The notes under the pieces are model-generated. The model was not told the DNA's origin and made no database searches. It saw only the letters and a list, made by a program, of their open reading frames with translations. The position numbers were made by a program, and so were the translations under genes. From Clostridia bacterium (GTDB lineage: Bacteria > Bacillota > Clostridia > Oscillospirales > Acutalibacteraceae), in contig JAFSEP010000063.1 in assembly GCA_017435665.1 (NCBI GenBank), positions 1 through 64,000 of the forward strand: a DNA stretch of 64,000 nt, in the 5' to 3' direction. This document shows positions 33,843-43,787 of this stretch, piece by piece (the stretch's first letter is position 1; every line of letters begins with the position of its first letter).

Positions 33843-33867
33843 AGTTTATCTCCGTGAAAAGAAAAAC

Positions 33868-33904
33868 AGACGGTGCTTATGCCGAGGCATATACAACACC
33901 GTCT
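33868..33904 (-). terminator. Terminator after rpmE
   Basis: Minus-strand stem AGACGGTG/CACCGTCT with an inner ATGCC/GGCAT hairpin, followed by GTTTTTCTTTT. Confidence 0.8.
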
Positions 33905-33926
33905 TTTTACCTGAAGTATCTGATAA

Positions 33927-34130
33927 TTACTTGCTACGATTGAAACGCTTGTTGAATCTGTCAACACGGCCGCCTGCATCAACAAACTTCTGCTTACCTG
34001 TAAAGAACGGGTGGCAGTTTGAGCAAATATCAACACGCATACCTTCCTTTGTTGAACCGGTAGCGATTTCAGCACCGCATGCACATCTTACAGTTGTCTG
34101 TGCGTACTTGGGATGAAGTCCTTCTTTCAT
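33927..34130 (-). CDS. rpmE: 50S ribosomal protein L31 (zinc-binding C+ type)
   Basis: A 67-residue L31 starting [19 protein letters not shown]. The Cys pairs CAC and CSNC (residues 16-40) are those of the zinc-containing form, which many bacteria replace with a Cys-less paralogue under zinc limitation; no such paralogue is in the window. GAGGTGA precedes the ATG. Promoter at 34184-34212. Confidence 0.97.
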   Translation of the reverse strand: MKEGLHPKYAQTTVRCACGAEIATGSTKEGMRVDICSNCHPFFTGKQKFVDAGGRVDRFNKRFNRSK

Positions 34131-34183
34131 TCTATAGTCACCTCTTTCGCAAAATTACATATCTTTAGTTATATAGCCCGATA

Positions 34184-34212
34184 ATTGTATCACAAGAGTA
34201 TTTAAAATGCAA
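34184..34212 (-). promoter_or_regulatory. Promoter of rpmE
   Basis: Minus-strand TTGCAT (34207-34212), 17-base spacer, TACAAT (34184-34189). Confidence 0.65.
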
Positions 34213-34251
34213 GTGTTTTTTATATTTTTTTGCCTGAAATATAAATTAATT

Positions 34252-37200
34252 TCAGATTTCTGTTTCTTTTGACAAATAGAATGAATAAAGATATGTTTTA
34301 CTTACTTCATATCCTGTGATTTTTTCCATTGCATATTTATATATTCTCAGCTGGTGTGAATACATATCAGCAAGTCTTTCCTCATCTCTTACACGGTCAG
34401 TCTTATAATCTACGATTATCATTTTTCCGTTTTCAATGAAGGCACAGTCAACAATACCCTGTATCATTACAGTTTCTCCGAAGTCGTCCTCAAGCTGAGG
34501 ATATATCATTCCTGCAGGAATATCAACCGTAAATTTCTTTTCTCTGAAAACAGTATTGCTGTTTATAATTCTGTCGGCAAGCGCTCCGTTAAGGAAGCTA
34601 GTAAGACGGGCTTTGTCAAGGCTTTCCGCCTCCTGAACAGTCATCAGATTATTATCAACAAGACGACTGATTTCGGCGTCAAGATCAACTCTTGCCCTTG
34701 CGTAATCAATATACTGAACGCTCTTGTGCATCGCCGTACCCTTTTCAGCTGCCGTAAGACCTGAGCTCTCACTCATAAAGGCAGGCTTGGAGGTTGCAAA
34801 ATACTCGGTATCAAGTGCTGCTTTTCCTAAGCCCGATGCAGCAACCTTTGTCGGAATTCCCGTCAAATCCGAATACTTATATTTATATTCTACTCCTGCC
34901 TTTATAACCTGAAGGAAGGCTTCGTCTATCCTGCCTTCGGTCCTGCCGGTAACCTTAGCATTACGGAAATCACGCAGCTTGTTAATTATTTTCAAATCAA
35001 GTCTGAAGTTACTGTCAATAACAACACTTTCATCAATATCGGCAAGAGTCCTCAGTTCACGGCAGTCAGGATGTCTGAATGCCGCCTTGATAATCCAATC
35101 GCTGTAAGAATTTCTTATAAGCATGGAAAACGGATCAAGCCTTGTTTTATTTATGTTCATATCGGCAAAGAGTTTGACAGCCGTTTTTTCTGCACCCTTG
35201 ACGCTGCCGATAATAAATAGATCCTCTTTTGCTCTTGTCAGAGCAACGTAAAGAATTCGCATTTCCTCAGCCTTTGAAGCCATATTTCTCATCAGCTTTG
35301 CAGTACTGTGCGGCAGCGTTTCATATTCGGCAAGAGTATCAACGTCACGCCTTACAAGACCGATACCCGGATCCGAAGTAATAACCATCCCCTTCTTTTC
35401 ATCCTCGGCATTGAATTGCTTGTTAGCGTTTGCAAGAATACAAATCGGGAATTCAAGTCCTTTTGACTTATGTATTGTCATTATTCTGACAACATCGGCA
35501 TTTTCGCTTATGGGGTTTGATGCATCAAGCTCCTTATTTCCCTCAGCCAGCTTATCGATAAAACGTATAAAACCTGAAACACCTATGTATCCCGATTTTT
35601 CGTATACATCGGCATAATCAATAAGAAGCATAAGATTAGAACGCCTGAAGTCTCCGTCACCGTCCATTGCACGGCATATTGCAGGAAATGAAGTATCCTC
35701 ATATATACGCCTTATAAGATCACTTGCCGTAGAGGTTGAAGCAATATAACGTATTTTTCTGAAAAACATCAGGAAATCTGCAACCTTTTTGTTTTCATCT
35801 TCGGCGGCAATAAGACAGGAATACAGACTGCCGCTTCTGTTTTTAATTCTCAAGCCGGCAACGTCATCCGGCGTGAATGAAAATATGGGCGAATGAAGTA
35901 CGGAAAGCAAGGGTATATCCTGAAGAGGATTATCTATAACTCTGAGCATTGAAAGCATGAGAGAGATTTCCGTTGACGAGAAGAAGTTTCCCGTCACTTC
36001 TGTATAGCAGGGAATTTCCCATTGACGCAGTTCATCTGCAAACACCTTGCCGGCATTTTTCGTGCTTCTAAGCAGAATGCAGATATCCTTATACCTGACA
36101 GGACGAAGCCCGTTTTTATCCTGAACAGGTCTTTTTTCGGCTATCATATCCTTGATAAGCCCTGCAACGTGCTTGGCCTGACAAACCAAAGAATCCGAAT
36201 CGTAAAGGTCGTCTGATTCAAGGTCGATAAGATGCAAATGAGCCTTAGGTATCGGAGTTTCATTATAATAATCAGCTCCGGGAACAAGCTGCTCCTGTTC
36301 GTCATAATCAATATTGCAGAACTGTTCAGACATCATCTGAGAAAAGAGGAAATTTATATATGAAGTAACTTCTTTACGGCTTCTGAAGTTTTTATCGAGA
36401 ATAATTTTTGCCGGATAGTTATTATCTTTATACGGCTCAAGCGCCGATCTCAAAGCAATGAATATTTCAGGCATAGCCTGTCTGAAGGAATAGATGCTTT
36501 GCTTTACGTCACCGACACGGAACAGATTGCTGCCGTTTTTTGAAAGCGCTTCAAAAAACATATCCTGCTGCTTATTTGTATCCTGATACTCATCAATAAG
36601 TATTTCCGCATATCTTTCGGACATCTCTGCGGCAAAATCGGTTCTTTCATAACCGTCATCCGTTTCCTTTACAAGCAGACTCAATGCCATTCGGGCTATG
36701 TCCGAAAAATCATATGTGTTGGCTTCTTTTTTCAGTCTGAAAAGCTCTGAAGAAAACTCTTTTGTGCATTCTGCAAGCTCCCTTACAATAGGCTCAAGAT
36801 ATTCAAAATCCTCACGGTTTTCATTCTGACTTACGCACATATATTTTAAAATTCTGTCCTTGACTGTCTTTTTGATAATATTGCGCTTCTCCTCAAGAAG
36901 AATTGCCAAGGGCTCCTTATTCACACCTTTGGGAAGGTTCTTTCTCTTTGCAAAGCTTTGTTGGAGGATAATCATTCCTTCGTCCCATAAGCCCTCTTCC
37001 AAAGCTTTTCTGAAGGATAAAAGCTTTTCTCTGTCACTGTTACATGCTTCTCCGTACGAAGCGGCAAACACATCATCATCCTCATAAAGCATCTGCATTT
37101 GAGTATTAAGCTCAAGGCAATAGTCAGCTGCCGTCATCAGATATTCGGCAATCTTTTCGCCCCAGGGATTATCAATAACTCTTTCAGTATTCTTATACGA

Positions 37201-37791
37201 ATCAATAATGCTGTCAAGCCACTTTTCCGGAAACGGATATGCTGTTGAATAGCGGTAAAGCTGAACAATACTGTTTGCAAGCTCACGGTCATCTCTGTTT
37301 GCAAAGAACGTTTCCGTAAGCAACATAAAAGCAGGAGACTTTTCAGCGTATTTTTTCTCAAGAATGCAGTCAACGGCCTGATTTATCAGAATTGAATGCT
37401 GACTGTCATCAATTATTCCGAAATCAGGTGAAATATCAAGAAAGTGGAAGTTTTCCTTTACAAGAGAGTTACAAAAGCTGTCAATCGTGCATATCTGTGC
37501 ATCGGGCAGAAGCATCTGCTGCTCACGGAGAAAAGAATTTTCGGGGTTTTCCTTGATTTTTTTATCAAGAGCCTCATTTATTCTTTCCCTCATTTCGTTA
37601 GCTGCTGCCTTTGTGAAGGTAACAATGAGAAGATTGTTTGCGGGACACAGCTTTTTATCATCGGTAATACGGCGGATAACTCTTTCAACAAGGACTGCCG
37701 TTTTACCCGAACCCGCCGCAGCACTTACAAGTATGGAACCGTCTCTTGCTTCAATAGCCATTTTTTGCTGCTCAGTCCAGTTTCTTCCCAT
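34252..37791 (-). CDS. addA: ATP-dependent helicase/nuclease subunit A
   Basis: AddA with AddB forms the Firmicutes counterpart of RecBCD, resecting double-strand breaks for recombination. The 1179-residue chain has UvrD-type helicase motifs: VSAAAGSGKTAVL at residues 24-36, EILIDEYQDTNKQQ (motif II), VGDVKQSIYSFR, NFRSRKEV and VRIMTIHKSKGLEFP; and a C-terminal RecB-like nuclease with GIVDCAFIENGKMIIVDYKT. The ATG at 37791 (MGRNWTEQQ) has GGAGG 8 bases upstream; a longer frame starts with GTG inside that site. It overlaps the 3' end of addB by 20 bases. Confidence 0.97.
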   Translation of the reverse strand: MGRNWTEQQKMAIEARDGSILVSAAAGSGKTAVLVERVIRRITDDKKLCPANNLLIVTFTKAAANEMRERINEALDKKIKENPENSFLREQQMLLPDAQICTIDSFCNSLVKENFHFLDISPDFGIIDDSQHSILINQAVDCILEKKYAEKSPAFMLLTETFFANRDDRELANSIVQLYRYSTAYPFPEKWLDSIIDSYKNTERVIDNPWGEKIAEYLMTAADYCLELNTQMQMLYEDDDVFAASYGEACNSDREKLLSFRKALEEGLWDEGMIILQQSFAKRKNLPKGVNKEPLAILLEEKRNIIKKTVKDRILKYMCVSQNENREDFEYLEPIVRELAECTKEFSSELFRLKKEANTYDFSDIARMALSLLVKETDDGYERTDFAAEMSERYAEILIDEYQDTNKQQDMFFEALSKNGSNLFRVGDVKQSIYSFRQAMPEIFIALRSALEPYKDNNYPAKIILDKNFRSRKEVTSYINFLFSQMMSEQFCNIDYDEQEQLVPGADYYNETPIPKAHLHLIDLESDDLYDSDSLVCQAKHVAGLIKDMIAEKRPVQDKNGLRPVRYKDICILLRSTKNAGKVFADELRQWEIPCYTEVTGNFFSSTEISLMLSMLRVIDNPLQDIPLLSVLHSPIFSFTPDDVAGLRIKNRSGSLYSCLIAAEDENKKVADFLMFFRKIRYIASTSTASDLIRRIYEDTSFPAICRAMDGDGDFRRSNLMLLIDYADVYEKSGYIGVSGFIRFIDKLAEGNKELDASNPISENADVVRIMTIHKSKGLEFPICILANANKQFNAEDEKKGMVITSDPGIGLVRRDVDTLAEYETLPHSTAKLMRNMASKAEEMRILYVALTRAKEDLFIIGSVKGAEKTAVKLFADMNINKTRLDPFSMLIRNSYSDWIIKAAFRHPDCRELRTLADIDESVVIDSNFRLDLKIINKLRDFRNAKVTGRTEGRIDEAFLQVIKAGVEYKYKYSDLTGIPTKVAASGLGKAALDTEYFATSKPAFMSESSGLTAAEKGTAMHKSVQYIDYARARVDLDAEISRLVDNNLMTVQEAESLDKARLTSFLNGALADRIINSNTVFREKKFTVDIPAGMIYPQLEDDFGETVMIQGIVDCAFIENGKMIIVDYKTDRVRDEERLADMYSHQLRIYKYAMEKITGYEVSKTYLYSFYLSKETEI

Positions 37792-40700
37792 TGTTTTCAC
37801 CTCCGTTCAATATTTCAAGACATTCTGCATGGTCCGAAAACTCTGCATACCTGAAATTGTATCCTTTATTTTCATAACAGCAAACGCTATGATAATCACA
37901 GTATTCACAGGTATTATCATGCTTCTTTCCGTATACGGGATTTGCCCATATTTTACCGTTATGCAGGCTTATTGCCATATCGCTTATTATTCCGTCAATT
38001 CTTTTATTTAACGCTTCAAGCTGCCTTAGTGATATGACATTACCCTTGACTCTTCCTGTTTTTTCGTCTATCTTTGCAGGAATAAACAGACTGTCGCCGC
38101 TGCAATCCATACCCTTGATAACTCTCGTATCGTCAAGCAGCAGTCCGTTCATCTTGCCGTTTTTCAAAACGGTTCTGTTAATTTCATCCTCATCGGCACC
38201 TCTTTCCGCCTTGTGGTGAGTAAAGCTTGCGGGAAGATACAAAACACCGGCAGGAACAATCTTATCACCGTAATATGTCTTTCCGTTTTTCCATATCGCC
38301 ATAAGATATATAAGCATCTGCATATTGAGACCGTTCATAACGTCACTCAAACACATTTCCTTTGTTCCTGTTTTATAATCAACCACTCTCAGGTAATCGG
38401 CTCTATCGGTTTTCATAATGTCTACACGGTCAACGGAACCGATAATTTCAACAACTCCACCGTTTTCAAGCTCTACACGATAGGGCTTTATTTTTCCGTC
38501 ATTACCGATTTTTAACTCAAAATCACACGGAAGAAAATCAGAATTTTCAAACTCGGTAAATATTCTTTCGAGCACCACAAAAATAGTTTTTGCAAGTCTG
38601 TCAAAATGATAAGCAAACCGTTTCTCCTTATCATCCATACCTCCCATAATGGAATCAGCATAGCTGTAAAGTGCAGCTTTGATGTCCTTACGGCACTCTT
38701 CTTCATCAACCCTCTTCATTGAATCTGCACTGTATTTTTCAACGAGCTTTTGAAGAACATAATGAACAATCGTTCCGCTTTGTGACGGATCAAGCTCCGC
38801 CTTGTCTCTGGGCAAAGCTCTTATTCCGTATTTGCAATAAAAAAGAAACGGACATTTTTCGTAGTCTTCTATTTTCGTTGCAGACAGATACATTCTCTTG
38901 CCGAAAAGCTCTGTGGAAACAGCTTTATCGGCAATTTCAAACCTGAAGTCCGAGCTTACACGCCTGAGCGACTCAATTCTGCTTCCGTAAACCGGATTGT
39001 TTGCAAAGTAAGCCCACAGATTATCGCAGTAATAGCCGCCTTCTTTTATAAGACCGGCATAAAGCTCAAAGGCGGCAGCCTCACCCTCAATATATTCCTC
39101 CGGCTTTATATCGTCCCTGAACGTCTCCTTACAGCCGGGTAAAATCTTTTTTACCATTGTTATAATTTCACCGGGCAGAAGCTTTTCATCCTTACTACCC
39201 GTAAGCGCATAAGAAAGAAATATCCTTTCATTTGCACAACACACGGCATTATAAGCTATAAACCTCTCCTCAAGAGTTTTATATTTGTTTATATCGTAAA
39301 GCTCAAGTCCTGTTTCAAGCAGCTTGTTTCTGTCCCTTTCGGTAATCAGACCGCCCGAAGCATTCAGCTTAGGAAATACACCTGCATTAAGCCCGACAAC
39401 AAATACGGCTCGGATATTCCTTGAACGTATTTTGTCTGCTGAGCCGACAATAACCTCATCTATACCCGTCGGTATTCTTCCCAGAGATCTGACTGAAAGG
39501 GAAAGATTGAAGAAATCAAGATATTTCTTCATATCGGGATAACTGTTTTCAAGTGAAACTCCGATTTCATTGAGAATTTCCATAAGCATATCCCAAATCT
39601 GCTCCTGCTCGAGAGCCAGGCTGAATTCGCCGTCATTTTCAAGATTAATTGCGAGCTCCTTTAGATGCTGTGCGGTATCCGTTTCTATCAGAAAATCATA
39701 AACCAGCGCAGATATTTCCTTTGCATTTTTGCCCTTAGAGGCTGCTCTGAGATTTATAAGCGGCTGAATAATTCTGCTTCTTATACCGTTAATTTTTTCA
39801 AGCAGTTCCCCTTCGTCCCTGTTCTTGTTTTCCCTAAAGGCATATGGGCTGAATTCCCAGTCGGTTTTCCATTTTACGCCGTCAATTCCCCACATATATA
39901 CATAATTCTCAAGCAGAGAAACATCGTCAACAGAAACACCCGTAATACCCGTTTTCATATAACGCAGTATATTTTCGGTATTGAAACCGTCAGCGCATAT
40001 TTTAAGAGCATTCTGAATAAAAAGAACAAGAGGCTGATTTTTAATCGGCTGTCTTGCATCTTCAAATACAGGAATCGAGTACTTTCGAAAGGCATAGCGA
40101 AGCTCTGTTTCATACTTATCTGCATCACGGTATATTACCGCAATATCACGGCATCGATAACCCGACCTGAGAAGCTGACGGATTTTTCGGGCAACAAAGC
40201 CACATTCATCATCAACATCTGATGCTCCGTAAATATTGATAAAATCAACATCACCGTCATACACATCAGAATCAGGCTTATAAAGATTTTTATCGAGAGT
40301 CTCCATTCCGTCAGCCGTGTATTTGCTATAACCTGTCAGGCTTTCATTAATTACTATCGGCTCAGCAACGGAGACACAGTTTTTCTCGGCAATTCGTCTG
40401 AGTCTGTTGACTGTTCTTGAAGTAAATGCAAACACATCGTTTCTGTATTCATTATAACTGATACTGTCAGCGCAGATACTTACATAAACATCGTCTGCCT
40501 GAGCGATTATCCTTTCAAGAAGCTTCATAACCTGCCCGTTAAAGCTGGTAAAGCCGTCAACGGCAACAGTTTTACCTTTGAAATAATTTTCGGTCTTCAG
40601 CAGCTCACTAAGGTTTGCAATACTGTCGCCTGCGTCGCTGTAGTTTACACTCACAATGGCATCATAGGCATCGCAAATCAGCTTGAGCTCACTCATTTTG

Positions 40701-41149
40701 CTTTTGAGAAAGCTGTTTTCAAGGCTGTTTATAACCTCATCAATGCTTTTTTCCGATGAGGACTGCTTGAACTCGTCAACAACAAGAAGCATATTCTGTA
40801 TAAAGGCAGAATTGCTTACGTGCTTTCTGTAAATACTAAGTTTATCCTGAACACTCTCAAGGGCAAGGGACATATATAAAATTCTTCCCTGGTCACTGAG
40901 TGTCTCCTTATATATCTTCCCGTAATGGCTGAAAACACTTTCAGCAAGTCTTGTGAAGCTGAGAACCTCTATTTTATTTGAGTTTACCGCACCCAGAGCC
41001 TCAAGAATACCCTTATCGGTTTCAAATGTAAACTGCTCAGGTACAATTAGAATCGTATTTTCTGCACCTGCACTCACAATTTCACCGAGCTTTTTATGTA
41101 AATAGGTTGTTTTACCTGACGCTGCACGTCCTAAAATAAAATGAAGCAT
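37772..41149 (-). CDS. addB: ATP-dependent nuclease subunit B
   Basis: The 1125-residue partner of AddA. It starts MLHFILGRAASGKTTYLHKK with the single Walker A motif kept in AddB of Clostridia, whereas the other helicase motifs are lost, as in the family. The C-terminal nuclease domain shows LRVVDYKTGTKEM, and the iron-sulfur cluster Cys residues are seen in KCPFLFYCKYG and the final CEYCDYHSVCCYENKG. Together with AddA it would recognise Chi-like sites. An AGGAGAG site lies 6 bases before the ATG. It is divergent from the ylmC/ymxH-like gene. Confidence 0.96.
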   Translation of the reverse strand: MLHFILGRAASGKTTYLHKKLGEIVSAGAENTILIVPEQFTFETDKGILEALGAVNSNKIEVLSFTRLAESVFSHYGKIYKETLSDQGRILYMSLALESVQDKLSIYRKHVSNSAFIQNMLLVVDEFKQSSSEKSIDEVINSLENSFLKSKMSELKLICDAYDAIVSVNYSDAGDSIANLSELLKTENYFKGKTVAVDGFTSFNGQVMKLLERIIAQADDVYVSICADSISYNEYRNDVFAFTSRTVNRLRRIAEKNCVSVAEPIVINESLTGYSKYTADGMETLDKNLYKPDSDVYDGDVDFINIYGASDVDDECGFVARKIRQLLRSGYRCRDIAVIYRDADKYETELRYAFRKYSIPVFEDARQPIKNQPLVLFIQNALKICADGFNTENILRYMKTGITGVSVDDVSLLENYVYMWGIDGVKWKTDWEFSPYAFRENKNRDEGELLEKINGIRSRIIQPLINLRAASKGKNAKEISALVYDFLIETDTAQHLKELAINLENDGEFSLALEQEQIWDMLMEILNEIGVSLENSYPDMKKYLDFFNLSLSVRSLGRIPTGIDEVIVGSADKIRSRNIRAVFVVGLNAGVFPKLNASGGLITERDRNKLLETGLELYDINKYKTLEERFIAYNAVCCANERIFLSYALTGSKDEKLLPGEIITMVKKILPGCKETFRDDIKPEEYIEGEAAAFELYAGLIKEGGYYCDNLWAYFANNPVYGSRIESLRRVSSDFRFEIADKAVSTELFGKRMYLSATKIEDYEKCPFLFYCKYGIRALPRDKAELDPSQSGTIVHYVLQKLVEKYSADSMKRVDEEECRKDIKAALYSYADSIMGGMDDKEKRFAYHFDRLAKTIFVVLERIFTEFENSDFLPCDFELKIGNDGKIKPYRVELENGGVVEIIGSVDRVDIMKTDRADYLRVVDYKTGTKEMCLSDVMNGLNMQMLIYLMAIWKNGKTYYGDKIVPAGVLYLPASFTHHKAERGADEDEINRTVLKNGKMNGLLLDDTRVIKGMDCSGDSLFIPAKIDEKTGRVKGNVISLRQLEALNKRIDGIISDMAISLHNGKIWANPVYGKKHDNTCEYCDYHSVCCYENKGYNFRYAEFSDHAECLEILNGGENNGKKLD

Positions 41150-41248
41150 AATTCTCTCCTTCTTACGTCGGAATAATATGTTTATATTGTAACATATTTT
41201 TAGTTTTAATCATATACTTATTTTGATATTTTTTAAGGTGGCGATATT

Positions 41249-41539
41249 ATGAACTGTTGCGTAACGGATTTAAGGGACAAAAAGGTTATCAATACAAAAA
41301 ATGCTTGTCTTATCGGCAATGTATGTGATGTTGAAATAGACAGCTGCTCAGGAAGCATAGTAAATATTATTGTAACAAGAAGGAACGGCTTGCTCGGTTT
41401 ATTCTGCAGGGACGACACGATAAAAATATGCTGGAACGATATTAACGTAATCGGTGATGAAACCATTCTTGTCTGTATTGATGTTCCGGCTGCCGAGCAC
41501 ATTAAAAAGAAAAATATATTTGAAGGCTTATTCCGATAA
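41249..41539 (+). CDS. YlmC/YmxH-family PRC-barrel protein
   Basis: A 96-residue PRC-barrel-like protein with CCVTDLRDKKVINTKN, GNVCDVEID, RNGLLGLFCRDDTIKICW and NDINVIGDETILVC, the signature of the YlmC/YmxH family. In endospore formers these are annotated as sporulation proteins, although the biochemical function is unknown. The presence suggests descent from spore formers but does not prove the organism sporulates. AAGGTGG precedes the ATG. It stands alone on the plus strand. Confidence 0.88.
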   Translation: MNCCVTDLRDKKVINTKNACLIGNVCDVEIDSCSGSIVNIIVTRRNGLLGLFCRDDTIKICWNDINVIGDETILVCIDVPAAEHIKKKNIFEGLFR

Positions 41540-41540
41540 A

Positions 41541-41580
41541 AAGCACAGAAACCTCAGACCAAGTCCGGGGTTTCTTGCTT
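41541..41580. terminator. Bidirectional terminator
   Basis: AAGCACAGAAACCTC pairs imperfectly with GGGGTTTCTTGCTT around an 11-base loop; T-rich on both sides. It separates the convergent ylmC/ymxH-like and DUF4430 genes. Confidence 0.7.
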
Positions 41581-41583
41581 TTA

Positions 41584-41985
41584 TCAAAAATCATATCCTG
41601 TTTTAAGTGTTGCTTCATAGGCTTCGCCGTCGGCTATTGCTACTGCCTCGATACCGGTACTGAGCATTTCACCGCCTTTTGTAAAGCACCACCATTCCTC
41701 TTTTGCCGAGTCGATAGCTATGGCGTTTACTTCACTAACGAATAAGCCGAACTCACCTTCCGTTCCCTTTACGAGATTTTCCTGCTCAAGTGCACCTCTG
41801 AGGTAGGCTTCATCTGTTCTGATTGTAAATTCCTGCTTGCTGTCTCCGTTGATTACCGTAAACGTTATTGTTTTACTGCCTTCCTCAGTATCCTGACCTG
41901 AGCCGAAAGCAAAATATCCCACTGCTGCCGCAACAGCTACAACAACAGCAACCAATATAACAATAATTTTCTTTCTGTCCTTCAT
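41584..41985 (-). CDS. Membrane-anchored DUF4430 protein
   Basis: A 133-residue protein with an N-terminal hydrophobic segment (IIVILVAVVVAVAAAVGYFA) and an extracellular DUF4430 domain (TITFTVINGDSKQEFTI to the C-terminal YEATLKTGYDF). DUF4430 is a beta-grasp-like domain also found in cobalamin-binding intrinsic-factor-like proteins, but no ligand can be inferred. No lipobox Cys is present. The ATG at 41985 is chosen; the longer frame begins with TTG. It lies 22 bases after cysK and is likely co-transcribed. Confidence 0.85.
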   Translation of the reverse strand: MKDRKKIIVILVAVVVAVAAAVGYFAFGSGQDTEEGSKTITFTVINGDSKQEFTIRTDEAYLRGALEQENLVKGTEGEFGLFVSEVNAIAIDSAKEEWWCFTKGGEMLSTGIEAVAIADGEAYEATLKTGYDF

Positions 41986-42007
41986 TTTAAACAACCTCTC
42001 TTATAGC

Positions 42008-42931
42008 TTAATCAAACAAACCAGCTGACATATATCTTTCTCCCGAATCGGGAAGAAGTGCAACTATTGTCTTGTCCTTATATCCGTCAGTCTTTGCAAT
42101 CTCTGTTGCAAGCCACATTGATGCACCTGAGGTTATACCCACAAGTATTCCCTCTTTTCTTGCAATCAGCTTTGCCATAGCATAAGCATCCTCCCACTTT
42201 ACCGTGTAAACCTTATCTACAACATCAGGATTATAGGTTTCGGGAATGAAGTTCGCACCTATTCCCTGAAGCTTATGACCCGATGCTTTACCTTCGGTAA
42301 TAAGAGGTGAATCGTAAGGCTCAAAGCCGATTATTCTGATATTAGTGTTCTTTTCTTTCAGGAACTTACCCGTACCGCTTATTGTTCCTCCGGTACCTAT
42401 ACCTGCAACAAAGACATCAATATTTCCCTCGGTATCTTCCCATATTTCTGGGCCGGTTGAAAGAATATGCGACTGCGGATTATCCGGGTTATCGAACTGC
42501 GAAGGAATGAAACTACCCGGAATTTCTTCCTTCAGCTCATTTGCCTTTTTTATTGAACCGAGCATACCTTCTTCAGCACTTGTCAGCACAATCTCAGCTC
42601 CGTATGAAGCGAGAAGCTTCCTTCTTTCTATGCTCATTGTTTCGGGCATTGTAAAAATTGCCCTGTATCCCTTTGCGGCACAGATTGCGGCAAGACCGAT
42701 TCCCGTGTTACCGCTTGTAGGCTCAATAACCGTAGCACCGGGCTTCAGCAAGCCTTTTTCCTCGGCCTGTTCAATCATATTAAGGGCAACTCTGTCCTTA
42801 ACACTTCCTGCGGGATTAAAGTATTCAAGCTTAGCAAGTATTCTTGCGGAAATACCTAGCTCTTTCTCAATATTTTTCAGCTCAAGTAAAGGTGTTTTAC
42901 CTATGAGCTGGGGTAAGGATTCATAAATCAT
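42008..42931 (-). CDS. cysK: Cysteine synthase (O-acetylserine sulfhydrylase)
   Basis: A 307-residue PLP enzyme making cysteine from O-acetylserine and sulfide. It has the PLP lysine in PAGSVKDRVALNM near residue 45, PTSGNTGIGLAAICAAKGY near 70, GTGGTISGTGKFLK near 180 and the C-terminal LLPDSGERYMSAGLF. The length is typical. Its start overlaps the stop of the DUF2971 gene by 11 bases, and the GGAG site therefore lies inside that gene. This ties cysK expression to the restriction-modification insert upstream. Confidence 0.95.
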   Translation of the reverse strand: MIYESLPQLIGKTPLLELKNIEKELGISARILAKLEYFNPAGSVKDRVALNMIEQAEEKGLLKPGATVIEPTSGNTGIGLAAICAAKGYRAIFTMPETMSIERRKLLASYGAEIVLTSAEEGMLGSIKKANELKEEIPGSFIPSQFDNPDNPQSHILSTGPEIWEDTEGNIDVFVAGIGTGGTISGTGKFLKEKNTNIRIIGFEPYDSPLITEGKASGHKLQGIGANFIPETYNPDVVDKVYTVKWEDAYAMAKLIARKEGILVGITSGASMWLATEIAKTDGYKDKTIVALLPDSGERYMSAGLFD

Positions 42932-43787
42932 AAGGATTCTCCTTCATCTCAAAATCTATGGGGGTAAAACAATAACTGTTTCCATTATAACCAAACTTTA
43001 AAATTTCAGGTTTGTTATTTAAAGAATCAATAAGTATTTTTATTGGTTTAATCAAATTCTCGTCAAATTTATGTCCAAGTATTATATACTCTAAACAACC
43101 ATCGATATTCATGTAAGTTTCATTCTCTGAGGTTTCTCTTAAAACCAACCGAAATTCATTTTCTGTTTTCCAATCTTTGTGCTTTGAAAAGAAGTATATT
43201 TTGTTATACTTTATAATTCTTTCCATTACAATTTCTTCCACTGTTTTGTTTAGTAATTCACTTGCAAAACCGGACTGTGCATAAGCATTTTCCTCTTCAT
43301 TTAATAGTTGTACCAACGGTTCATATGATACATCACCATAAAAAGTTTGTTTGTCAGAAAAACTATTTTTGAAAATATCTATAATTCTTTCCTTATTAAA
43401 CGCCAAACAAACTCCTTGGTGATTGTTTGCATACTGAGCCCACATTCTTGGACGAGCATATCCTTTATTTGAATATAAACCATTTCCGATATAAGAATCA
43501 GCATCATCCTGAGAAAAACAAATTAATCTGACGTTTTGAGTGATTCTCTTTGAAATATCCTTTATTTTATTCAAATTATCCATAAAATAATCAGGCCCTA
43601 TGCTTACATCGTCAATATATTGCATAACATGATATTTTGATTCTTCGGGATCATTGGTAGATAACAAATGAGAAAAACGCAAAGAATTTTGTGGTAAGAT
43701 ATATTTTATCAAGGTGTCAACTGAAGTATAATGATAAATCAGATCCCTAGTATCAAAAAACGGATTCATAAAACTATTTTTATCCAT
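42921..43787 (-). CDS. DUF2971-family protein next to restriction-modification gene
   Basis: A 288-residue protein with IYHYTSVDTLIKYIL, LRFSHLLSTNDPEESKY and RMWAQYANNHQGVCLAFN, the pattern of DUF2971. The function of the family is unknown, but members are common beside defence genes. The coding sequence is more AT-rich than cysK or tmcAL, which fits horizontal arrival together with the methyltransferase gene it directly abuts (stop and start at the same base, 43787). It could be an accessory or abortive-infection type partner. No membrane segment. Confidence 0.8.
   Translation of the reverse strand: MDKNSFMNPFFDTRDLIYHYTSVDTLIKYILPQNSLRFSHLLSTNDPEESKYHVMQYIDDVSIGPDYFMDNLNKIKDISKRITQNVRLICFSQDDADSYIGNGLYSNKGYARPRMWAQYANNHQGVCLAFNKERIIDIFKNSFSDKQTFYGDVSYEPLVQLLNEEENAYAQSGFASELLNKTVEEIVMERIIKYNKIYFFSKHKDWKTENEFRLVLRETSENETYMNIDGCLEYIILGHKFDENLIKPIKILIDSLNNKPEILKFGYNGNSYCFTPIDFEMKENPYDL

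Noticed and set aside
39665..40222. 185-codon open frame on the plus strand opposite addB
   Set aside because: Antisense to well-conserved addB sequence, no ribosome binding site, no recognisable motif.
42345..42926. 193-codon open frame on the plus strand opposite cysK
   Set aside because: It is fully antisense to a clear cysK, has no ribosome binding site and its translation is Ser/Pro/Ile-rich without any domain, as expected from the complement of a coding frame.
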